DNA from: Kitasatospora gansuensis
GTDB lineage: Bacteria > Actinomycetota > Actinomycetes > Streptomycetales > Streptomycetaceae
Direction: 5' to 3'
Length of the DNA: 64,000 nucleotides
Assembly (NCBI RefSeq): GCF_014203705.1
Contig: NZ_JACHJR010000001.1
Span: forward strand, 434,001-498,000
Position numbers and translations under genes: made by a program. Numbering within the stretch: position 1 is the first letter of the stretch; the number at the start of each line of letters is the position of its first letter. A model generated the notes under the pieces. The model saw only the letters and a list, made by a program, of their open reading frames with translations, had not been told where the DNA came from and searched no databases. Below, one piece after another: positions 50,401 to 57,662 of the stretch.

Positions 50401-53091
50401 ATGGCGAACCGGGCGCTGATCATCGCCAACGGCACGTACGACGACGACCACTTCGCCCCCTTGCCGGCGGCTGCCGCGGATGCCACGCAGTTGGAAGCGG
50501 TGCTGAGCGACCCGGACATCGGCGAGTTCGAGGTCGAGACCCTCGTCGACGTCGGCCAGCGCGCGGCCATGCGCGCGCTGGAGTCCTTCTTCACCCGGGC
50601 CGGGCGCGACGACCTGCTCCTGCTGCACCTGTCCCTGCACGGGTGGAAGGACCTGCGCAACCGCTTGTACTTCGTCATGCGCGACACCGAGCGCGACTAC
50701 CCGGGCGCCACCGCCGTCCTGGCCGAGACGGTCGGCGGCTTCATGGGCGAGAGCCGGTCCCGGCGGATCGTCGTCCTGCTCGACTGCTGCTACAGCGGGG
50801 CGTTCTCCCTCAACGCGTTGCGGCGTGACGCCGGGACACCCACCGTCGACATCGCCGAGCCCTTCGCGGGCAACGGCCGGGTCGTCCTGACCGCCTCCAC
50901 CGCCCTGCAGTACGCCCACGAGGGCGTCCAGGACGTCCGGTTCAGCCGCACCCCCGCCCAGCCGTCCGTGTTCACCTCGGCGGTGGTGCGCGGCCTCCGG
51001 GACGGCTCCGCGGACCTGGACGGTGACGGCTTCGTCTCCGTCGACGAGCTCTACGAGTACGTCCACGAGGAGGTCCGGCGGAGCATCGCCGGCCAGACCC
51101 CGACCTTGAGCGTGGACAGCGCCCAGGGCACGATCCACCTGGCCCGCAGCCCCCGCCACGGCGATGTCGACCGGCTCGCCGAGCTGCGCGCCGCGGTCCT
51201 CGACGTCCAGCCCTGGAAGCGCATCGGGGCCCTCCACCTCGTCGAGCAACTGCTCGGCAGCGTCCGCGAACCGACCCGGGACACGGCGCGGGCGGCGCTG
51301 CTCGGGCTGATCGCCGACGAGGACCGTGAAGTGGCCCGACGCGCACGGCAGTTGTGGCACGACCGCGGACTGGGTGAGATTCCCACGGCACGTCCGACCC
51401 GCCCCTCCGCTCCGCACCGGCCCCCGGACACCTCCGGTCCGGTGGTGGGCATCGACTTCGGTACGACGAACTCGTCGATCGCGATGCTGGCCGGCGAGGA
51501 CGTCCGCCTGATCCCCAACGCCGAGGGCGCCCTCACGACACCGAGCGTGGTGGCCGTCACGGCGGACGGCGAGATCCTGGTGGGCACCGCCGCCAGACGA
51601 CAGGCGATCGCGAACCCCGAGTCCACGGTGCGGTCGGTCAAGCTCAGGCTCGGCACCGAATGGACCATCGCCCCGGGCGGGGTGCGGATGACGGCGGAGG
51701 ACGTCGCGGGGCACATCCTGCGGCGGCTGCGGGAGGACGTCGAGGCGTACACCGGCCAGTCACCCCGCCTGGCGGTGATGACCGTGCCGGCCAACTTCGA
51801 CCTGGTCCAGCGGGCCGCGCTGGTGGAGACCGCCAACCGGGCCGGACTCAACGTGATGCGGGTGCTCAACGAACCGACGGCCGCGGCGCTCACTTACGGC
51901 CTGAGCAGGGTGGAGGACGCCAGTGTCCTGGTCTTCGACCTCGGCGGCGGCACCCTGGACGTCACCCTCCTCGAGATCGGCGACGGCGTGGTGGAGGTCA
52001 AGGCCACCTGCGGTGACACCCATCTCGGCGGGGACGACTGGGACCAACGCATCGTCCGGCACCTGCTGCGCCGGGTGCTGGACGACCACGGCGTGGACCT
52101 CACTGGGGACGTCCTGGCCCGCGAGCGGCTTCAGCAGGCGGCCGAGGCGGCGAAGATCGAGCTGTCCTCCGCGAGCAGCACCACCATCCGACTGCCCTAC
52201 CTGACCAGCGTGGCGGACACCCCCGTACACCTCGACGAGACCCTGACCCGCAGCGAGTTCGAGGCCATGACCCGGGACCTGCTGGAACGCTGCAGCCGAC
52301 CGGTCGAACAGGCCATCCGGGACGCCGGCATCCGGCACTCCGAGCTGGACCAGGTGATCCTGACCGGTGGAGCCACCCGGATGCCCGCCATCGGTGAACT
52401 GCTGCGCAGGCTCACCGGCGACCGCCAGCCCTATCGCGGGATCATCCCCGAAGGCATCGTCACGGGGGCCGCCCTCCAAGCCGGAGTCCTGGGCGGAGCC
52501 GTCAAGGACGTGCTGCTCCTCGACGTCCTCTCGACCTCGCTCGGCTTCGAGACCCACGACGGCACCGTGCGGAAGCTGATCGAGCGGAACACCACCATCC
52601 CCGTGCGAAGGTGGGCCTTCGCCGCGCCGAGCCGGAGCGGCCAGCCCGCCATGACCGTCCACATCGTGGAGGGTGAGAGTCCGACCGCCGCCGACGGCAG
52701 GACCCTCGCCGTGCTCGAGTTGTCGGATCTGCCCCGGCACCCCCGGCACACCCCGCTGATCGAAGTAATGCTGGACATCGACGCCAATCAGCTCCTGCAC
52801 GTCAGCGTCCGGGAACTGCGTGGTCGAACCCGTGAACTACCAAAGCGGGCACGCGAGTTGACCGAGGCTCGGGCCGCCCTGGACTTTTCCGGCGTCCACT
52901 TCGCCAGTCCGGAGGCCGGACGGCTACGGGCAACGATCGCCAGGCTTGAGGCCAAGTACTTCACCGACCGGACCTGGCAGGTGACCGTAGACCGCGCCTC
53001 GATGACCCAGGCCGCCGAACTCCTCCGCTCCCCCCGCTGGCCTGCCGTACGCGAGCTCGCTCCGTTCGTCTGGGAGGCCCCGGAGACCTGA
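50401..53091 (+). CDS. Caspase-like protease fused to an Hsp70 (DnaK-type) ATPase
   Basis: 896 residues. Residues 1-250: caspase-fold protease with His80 (LLHLSLHGW) and Cys130 (LLDCCYSGAF). An EF-hand-like loop DLDGDGFVSVDE (205-216) lies at its end. Residues ~255-325: HEAT-like helical linker. Residues ~348-715: Hsp70 nucleotide-binding domain (VGIDFGTTNSSIAM; phosphate-2 VFDLGGGTLDVTLLEIGDG; adenosine VILTGGATRMPAI). Residues ~720-840: substrate-binding-like beta domain (LSTSLGFETHDG, IPVRRWAF). The last ~55 residues are a short extra helical end. With EACC1 it forms a conflict module: Hsp70 detects misfolded or foreign protein, ATP controls the protease. Activity inferred. Confidence 0.9.
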   Translation: MANRALIIANGTYDDDHFAPLPAAAADATQLEAVLSDPDIGEFEVETLVDVGQRAAMRALESFFTRAGRDDLLLLHLSLHGWKDLRNRLYFVMRDTERDYPGATAVLAETVGGFMGESRSRRIVVLLDCCYSGAFSLNALRRDAGTPTVDIAEPFAGNGRVVLTASTALQYAHEGVQDVRFSRTPAQPSVFTSAVVRGLRDGSADLDGDGFVSVDELYEYVHEEVRRSIAGQTPTLSVDSAQGTIHLARSPRHGDVDRLAELRAAVLDVQPWKRIGALHLVEQLLGSVREPTRDTARAALLGLIADEDREVARRARQLWHDRGLGEIPTARPTRPSAPHRPPDTSGPVVGIDFGTTNSSIAMLAGEDVRLIPNAEGALTTPSVVAVTADGEILVGTAARRQAIANPESTVRSVKLRLGTEWTIAPGGVRMTAEDVAGHILRRLREDVEAYTGQSPRLAVMTVPANFDLVQRAALVETANRAGLNVMRVLNEPTAAALTYGLSRVEDASVLVFDLGGGTLDVTLLEIGDGVVEVKATCGDTHLGGDDWDQRIVRHLLRRVLDDHGVDLTGDVLARERLQQAAEAAKIELSSASSTTIRLPYLTSVADTPVHLDETLTRSEFEAMTRDLLERCSRPVEQAIRDAGIRHSELDQVILTGGATRMPAIGELLRRLTGDRQPYRGIIPEGIVTGAALQAGVLGGAVKDVLLLDVLSTSLGFETHDGTVRKLIERNTTIPVRRWAFAAPSRSGQPAMTVHIVEGESPTAADGRTLAVLELSDLPRHPRHTPLIEVMLDIDANQLLHVSVRELRGRTRELPKRARELTEARAALDFSGVHFASPEAGRLRATIARLEAKYFTDRTWQVTVDRASMTQAAELLRSPRWPAVRELAPFVWEAPET

Positions 53092-53114
53092 ACCGGGGCC
53101 CGTGTCTTCGGTGT

Positions 53115-54656
53115 TCAGAAGGCGAAGGGCTGCACCGGCAGCGGGAAGGGGTCGGGCGTGAAGCCCTCGATCCGGTTCCGGACCAGCTCGGTCAGCCCGA
53201 CGAAGCGGGTGACGCAGCCGAAGTCGGCCAGCGCCGTCGGCTGCCAGCCGGTGCCGCGCTCCCGGGTGGGGAAGCCCGGGTACGCCCGTAGCAGGGTCGC
53301 GATCTGCGAATTGAGCGTGGTGACCTGCCAGTTGAAGCCGAGCACCGACTCCTGTGCGGTCAGCGCGAGGTGGCCGGTGACCTTGCCCACGCTGTGCTCG
53401 TACGCGTCCAGGAGGTGGTTCACCGAGGCCAGCCAGTGATCGGCCGTCAGTTCCATCGGACGGTCGGAGAGCCCGGCGTGCTGCCGGGACCAGCCCAGCA
53501 GCGCCTTCGCCTCGCGGGCGAAGACGTCCCAGCTGGGCCGCTGGGTGCCGTGCAGGCGCAGCTCCACCGGGATCCCGCGCCCGACGGCGGGGTCCGGGTC
53601 GTGCTCGCCGTGCACCGTCGGGTCGAGGCCGGTCTCGTTCATCCCGCCGAACACCCGTTCCTGGTCGACGGCCGCGAAGTGGCCGAGGGCCGAGCGCAGG
53701 TACTCCTTGATGGTGACCTCGGCCAGGCCCTCCAGGTAACGCGAGTCGCCGTCACTGAAGCCCGGGATGATCCGGTCGCCGATCCGCTGCTCGATCGCGT
53801 CCGCATGGGTGTGCAGCGCGGCCCGTACGTCGGCGTGGAGCGCGTCGTACACGGTGCGCAGCGGGACCCGCGACAGCACGACCAGGTAGTTCTTCGGTTG
53901 CGCGGCGGCCTCCAGCTGCTCGGAGTCCGAACTCTCCGGCTCGGAGTCGGCCACGATGTCGGCGAAGCCGGCCACCTGGACGAAGACCAGGGCCAGGAAC
54001 CCCTCGAACTCGGCCACGTGGTCGGGGTGGACCGCCCCCGGAGTGACCAGCCCGAAGCACTCCTGAGCCACCGCGTGGGCCCGCTGGGCGTGCTGCTTGG
54101 CCGAGTTCCCGACGTTGCTCTTGTCCCGGGCCGCGTCGCCGAGGGCGGTGAGCGCGGGGCCGAGCTTCTCGGGGGCGATGCCCACCGTGTAGTGGATCAG
54201 CATCCGCAGCTCGTTGTTCGGCACCTGGTACGTCCGCGGTGCGACCAGCGCGTCCTGCGGGAGTTGGACCCCGCCGATGGCTCGCAGCACCGCCGGATCG
54301 AACCGGGCCGTCGCGAAGGTCTCGTACGCGGTGGCTGTGGCCTGGCGCACCGCGGCGGACAGCGCCCGGTTGGCCTCGTCCTGGTACAGGTCATCCATCA
54401 ACAGGGCCACCGCGTGCAGGCGTTGGTCGAGCTGCGCCTCCGCCTCCTGAAGCGTGCCCGCGTGCTGGTCGAAGTGCACCGTGACGAACTCGGCGTTCGA
54501 GTAGTCCACTTCCTGGTCCCCCTGCTCCAGGCTCCGCAGGTCGCTGACCAGCTTCAGCAGACCCGGCATCAGCAGGACCTCGGTGTCACCGTCCAGGTTC
54601 GACCCGTCCAGCGCGAGCAGCGGCCGGGCCACTTCGATCTCCATGCCAAGTGCCAT
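53115..54656 (-). CDS. Unrecognised protein with amidoligase-like motifs
   Basis: A 513-residue soluble protein. It starts LGMEIEVARPLLALDG, which resembles the G-x-E-x-E metal-binding strand of glutamine-synthetase-fold amidoligases; SNAEFVTVHFDQH and IPVELRLHGTQ could be further family strands. The middle is helical and holds a Ser/Glu-rich loop (ADSEPESSDSEQLEAA). No signal peptide or membrane segment. It is not like any enzyme I can name with certainty. ATG 54656 follows a GGGGGG stretch. Convergent with the caspase gene. Confidence 0.65.
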   Translation of the reverse strand: MALGMEIEVARPLLALDGSNLDGDTEVLLMPGLLKLVSDLRSLEQGDQEVDYSNAEFVTVHFDQHAGTLQEAEAQLDQRLHAVALLMDDLYQDEANRALSAAVRQATATAYETFATARFDPAVLRAIGGVQLPQDALVAPRTYQVPNNELRMLIHYTVGIAPEKLGPALTALGDAARDKSNVGNSAKQHAQRAHAVAQECFGLVTPGAVHPDHVAEFEGFLALVFVQVAGFADIVADSEPESSDSEQLEAAAQPKNYLVVLSRVPLRTVYDALHADVRAALHTHADAIEQRIGDRIIPGFSDGDSRYLEGLAEVTIKEYLRSALGHFAAVDQERVFGGMNETGLDPTVHGEHDPDPAVGRGIPVELRLHGTQRPSWDVFAREAKALLGWSRQHAGLSDRPMELTADHWLASVNHLLDAYEHSVGKVTGHLALTAQESVLGFNWQVTTLNSQIATLLRAYPGFPTRERGTGWQPTALADFGCVTRFVGLTELVRNRIEGFTPDPFPLPVQPFAF

Positions 54657-54713
54657 GATCCCCCCCGGGATTCGTCGGAACTCGCCTACCGTGCAATGGC
54701 GTTGGCGGGCATC

Positions 54714-55658
54714 CTATCGACTGCCGGTATGCCCCGGAGGCCTTCCGGACGGACCGGTGAGAGTCGCCGCGAGCAGGGCGGCGGTCCTGGCGACCAGGGG
54801 TTCGTCAGCCGGAGCGGCGGCGTCCGGCTTGGTGGACAGCACGGCCAGCACGACCGGCGTCCGGTCCGGGGTCCAGGCGATGCCCACGTCGTTGGTGGTG
54901 CCGTGGCGGCCAGTGCCGGTCTTGTCCGCCAGCGCCCAGTCCGCCGGGAGTCCGGCACGGAACCGCGCGCCGCTGGTGGTGTTGCCGAGCAGCCACTCGG
55001 TCAACTGCCGCCGGTCCCGCGGCGCGAGCGCATCCCCGAGCACCAGTTTCGCGTGCGTGCGCCCGATCGCAGCCGGGCTGGTGGTGTCCGTCACCCGCCC
55101 CGGTTCGGCGGAGTTCAGCTCGGGCTCCCACCGGTCGAGCCGCGTCACCCGGTCGCCGACGGACCGGCAGAAGCGGGTGACCGCCGTGGGGTCGCCGAGC
55201 TGACGGAGCAACAGGTTGTCGGCCGCGTTGTCGCTGTAGTCGAGGGCGGCGGCGCACAGCTCGGCGACGGTCATCCCGTTCGCGAGGTGCTCGGGCGTGC
55301 CCGTGATCGGGGCGTAGCCCGATCCGGTGACGTCCTGCTCGGTGTAACGGATGCGCCTGGCGAGGAACTCGCCGTTCCGGTCGAGGTCGCGCAGGACGGC
55401 GGCGGCGGTGATCGTCTTGTGCACCGAGCAGACCGGGAACAGCTCGTCGGCGCGGTACGCCACGGTCCTGCCCGTGACCATGTTCCGCGCGAAGACCCCC
55501 AGCCGGGCGCCGTGCTCCCGCTCGAGATCGGCCAACGCCCGGGCCGTTCGATCGCCGCCTGTCGCGTGCGCCGTCCCACCCGTGGACACAGCGGTAGCCA
55601 GCGCGGCCCCCGTCGCCAGCACCGCGCGGCGGCTCGGCCGTCCTCCGAAGTTCTCCAC
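54714..55658 (-). CDS. bla: Class A beta-lactamase (Tat-exported)
   Basis: 314 residues. Twin-arginine signal peptide (PSRRAVLATGAALATAVSTG). Catalytic motifs in order: S-x-x-K in FPVCSVHKT, SDN in LDYSDNAADN, the omega-loop Glu in RWEPELN, and KTG in LADKTGTGRHG. All class A residues are present, so an active serine penicillinase is expected in the periplasm/outside. GTG 55658 is best spaced to the GGAGGAGG ribosome site; a GTG two codons earlier is too close. No regulator (BlaR/BlaI) adjoins. Confidence 0.93.
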   Translation of the reverse strand: MENFGGRPSRRAVLATGAALATAVSTGGTAHATGGDRTARALADLEREHGARLGVFARNMVTGRTVAYRADELFPVCSVHKTITAAAVLRDLDRNGEFLARRIRYTEQDVTGSGYAPITGTPEHLANGMTVAELCAAALDYSDNAADNLLLRQLGDPTAVTRFCRSVGDRVTRLDRWEPELNSAEPGRVTDTTSPAAIGRTHAKLVLGDALAPRDRRQLTEWLLGNTTSGARFRAGLPADWALADKTGTGRHGTTNDVGIAWTPDRTPVVLAVLSTKPDAAAPADEPLVARTAALLAATLTGPSGRPPGHTGSR

Positions 55659-55768
55659 GATCACATCCTCCTCCGTTCGACGACGATCCTTCGGAGAACA
55701 GGACGCTCCGGCAGCCCGATCAGTTCGGCTCACAGGTGACGGGCCGTCACTCATCCGACCGGAGGCCG

Positions 55769-55895
55769 TCAGCGGACGAGGACCGTGGCGAATTCCGACA
55801 GATCACCGGAGATGGTGACCTTGCCTACCGCCTCGGGCAACGGCAGGCGCTCGATCCGTCCGTCGGCCGGGCCACCGACGAAGGTCACCACCCTG
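55769..55895 (-). pseudogene. C-terminal gene remnant
   Basis: On the minus strand VVTFVGGPADGRIERLPLPE and AVGKVTISGDLSEFATVLVR end at a TGA (55769-55771). The composition and codon bias are those of a real gene, but the frame has no start and the upstream sequence (55900-56000) is unrelated. Probably the last ~40 residues of a deleted enzyme gene. The rest of the 415-base gap between the beta-lactamase and the VOC gene shows nothing else. Confidence 0.45.
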
Positions 55896-56073
55896 ATGCT
55901 CCGCCATCTTGACGTGGCTGGTCAGCGGGGTGGCGTGACCTCGTTTCGGGGTGCTCGTGCTGGTCGTGGGCGGCAGTCTGTGTTGTAGATCGTCCGGCGC
56001 GGTGGTGTTGCCGATGAGTTCACCCTCCTCGAACGGTCTACCCAGCGACAGTTCCGTTCTCGACAGGAGTGCC

Positions 56074-56442
56074 ATGTCCACCATCCAGCCCGTGATCCTG
56101 ACTGCCGACCAGGACGTTCTGCTCGGCTTCTATACGAAACTGTTCGGCGCCGAGGAGATCTTCCGGGTACCGGCGGAAGGCCCGGCCTTCTACCTCGGCC
56201 TGCGCATCGGCGACACCGACCTCGGGCTGGTGGCCAAGGAGGACCCGGGGACCGGGGCGGCGCCGCGGATCCTGCTCAGCATCGGTGTCGACGACGTCGA
56301 CGCGACGCTCGCCCGGGTGGAGGCGCTCGGCGGCTCGGTCAGCGGCGGCCCCAACGACATGCCGTGGGGACAGCGCGTCGCCCACATCAAGGACCCCGAC
56401 GGCAACCCGGTGAACCTCACTCAGCCGATCCCGGCCCGGTGA
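56074..56442 (+). CDS. VOC-family protein
   Basis: 122 residues: QPVILTADQDVLLGFYTKLF, EGPAFYLGLRIGDTDLGLVA, LLSIGVDDVDATLARVEALG and the ending WGQRVAHIKDPDGNPVNLTQ. A standard two-module VOC protein of the glyoxalase/bleomycin-resistance superfamily with no substrate clue. ATG 56074 has AGGAG 7 bases before it. The IS5 remnant lies just downstream. Confidence 0.88.
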   Translation: MSTIQPVILTADQDVLLGFYTKLFGAEEIFRVPAEGPAFYLGLRIGDTDLGLVAKEDPGTGAAPRILLSIGVDDVDATLARVEALGGSVSGGPNDMPWGQRVAHIKDPDGNPVNLTQPIPAR

Positions 56443-56489
56443 CGCGGTTCCGGGGGCATGTGCTGATCGTGGGCTACCTGCGGTGGAGA

Positions 56490-56955
56490 TCAATTGTCGG
56501 CAGCGACCTCTATGTTCGTCAGGACGAGCAGCGCGCGAAACAGGTGGGTGGCGCGGGCGGGGTCAGTCCGGAGCTTGGTGAGGATCCGCCACTTCTTCAG
56601 GTGGGCAAAGCCGCGTTCGACGGGGACGCGTCCGGCCGGAAGGACGCGGTTGGCGTCCTTCTGGCCGGGGGTCAGCTTGCGGGCGCGGGTGGCCTTGAAT
56701 CCGGTGACGCCTACGGGGTTGTCCGGATCGTCGTCCAGGCCGAGGAATCCCAGGTCGGCCAGGGCGCCGAGGCCGGCGGCGCGCAGGTGGGCCGGCAGGT
56801 GGTCGCGGCGGGCGGCGGTGATGTCGTGGGTGCGGCCGGGCCGGGCAGCGGATATCCGGATCAGCCGGCCTTTCTCGTCGGTCAGGGCGAGGACGTGCAG
56901 GCCGTGACGGTGATGCTTGCCGGAGTAGTTCGGCCGGTTCGCCTTCAGGACGACC
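56490..56955 (-). mobile_element. IS5-type transposase remnant (C-terminal half)
   Basis: The frame holds the C-terminal DDE half: KANRPNYSGKHHRHGLHVLA, SAARPGRTHDITAARRDHLP, ALADLGFLGLDD and the Glu region VERGFAHLKKWRILTKLRTD. The first catalytic Asp and the N-terminal HTH are missing; upstream of about 56955 the sequence is unrelated. No terminal inverted repeats were found by eye. Not mobile on its own. Confidence 0.75.
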
Positions 56956-57121
56956 TCCCCGCCCCGCACCGCGATCTTCCTGGCCGCCGTGCGGGAGGCC
57001 GCCGGTCCAGCCCACCACAGAGACGATCTTGTGACTTCCCACAGACCGGACCGCCAACATGGGGGCGGATGTCCGTAAGCACCCGGAGATTGCCAACGCG
57101 AGTACCTGCAGCGGGAAACGG

Positions 57122-57394
57122 TCACTCCGAGGCTGGAAGGGGATCTTCACCGGGCCGGCTGTAAGTGACCTTGATGCTCCGGACGCCCGCTTCGCCGTCG
57201 GCCAACTGGCGCGCGTACCGTGCCAGTTGGTGGCGGAGCATGGCTGCTGCCTTCGGCACGTGGCGTGCCAGCTCGTCCCAGTGCAGGAACGACAGTTCGC
57301 TGGGCACCTCCACCAGGCCGGTGATCGCGTCCCAGAACTCCCAGTCCTCGAAAAAGTCCGTGGCAAGGTCGATCAGGCGCCAACGGGGGTCCAT
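57122..57394 (-). CDS. Small hypothetical protein
   Basis: A 90-residue protein from ATG 57394: RWRLIDLATDFFEDWEFWDA, then ELSFLHWDELARHVPKAAAM and a basic C-terminal strand VRSIKVTYSRPGEDPLPASE. Rich in Trp/Phe and acidic residues, like small immunity or antitoxin-type proteins, but no family recognised. Only 7 bases separate it from the upstream CPCC gene, so it is probably in the same transcript. Confidence 0.55.
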   Translation of the reverse strand: MDPRWRLIDLATDFFEDWEFWDAITGLVEVPSELSFLHWDELARHVPKAAAMLRHQLARYARQLADGEAGVRSIKVTYSRPGEDPLPASE

Positions 57395-57401
57395 TAGTTC
57401 A

Positions 57402-57620
57402 TCAACGGCCGGCGGCCGCACGAACCGCCTCCTGATCACAAGCCTCGAACTCCTGAAGGTTGCGCTGGGCCTTGACCAGCGAGGTCCTGTTGGCGCCGCC
57501 CGCCATGAACGGCCACCGGAACTGAACCGAGTCGTCTTCCCAGACGCAGACCGGGCAGATGACGTGCGAACCGGGCCACCCGTCCTCCACCTCAAGAGTC
57601 TGGCCCGGCACCCTGACCAT
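57402..57620 (-). CDS. Truncated cysteine-rich CPCC-family protein
   Basis: 72 residues from ATG 57620. The core GSHVICPVCVWEDDSVQFRW, then GGANRTSLVKAQRNLQEFEA, is clearly the CPCC-type zinc-binding family. The first knuckle lies before the ATG (WCPENES) where no start codon is available: the frame runs back without a start to the TGA of the upstream membrane-protein gene. Either the N-terminus is lost, or an unusual start is used. Its zinc site is therefore probably incomplete. Confidence 0.6.
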   Translation of the reverse strand: MVRVPGQTLEVEDGWPGSHVICPVCVWEDDSVQFRWPFMAGGANRTSLVKAQRNLQEFEACDQEAVRAAAGR

Positions 57621-57662
57621 CGGCGACTCGTTTTCGGGACACCAGGTCGGGCGCGCAGTGAA

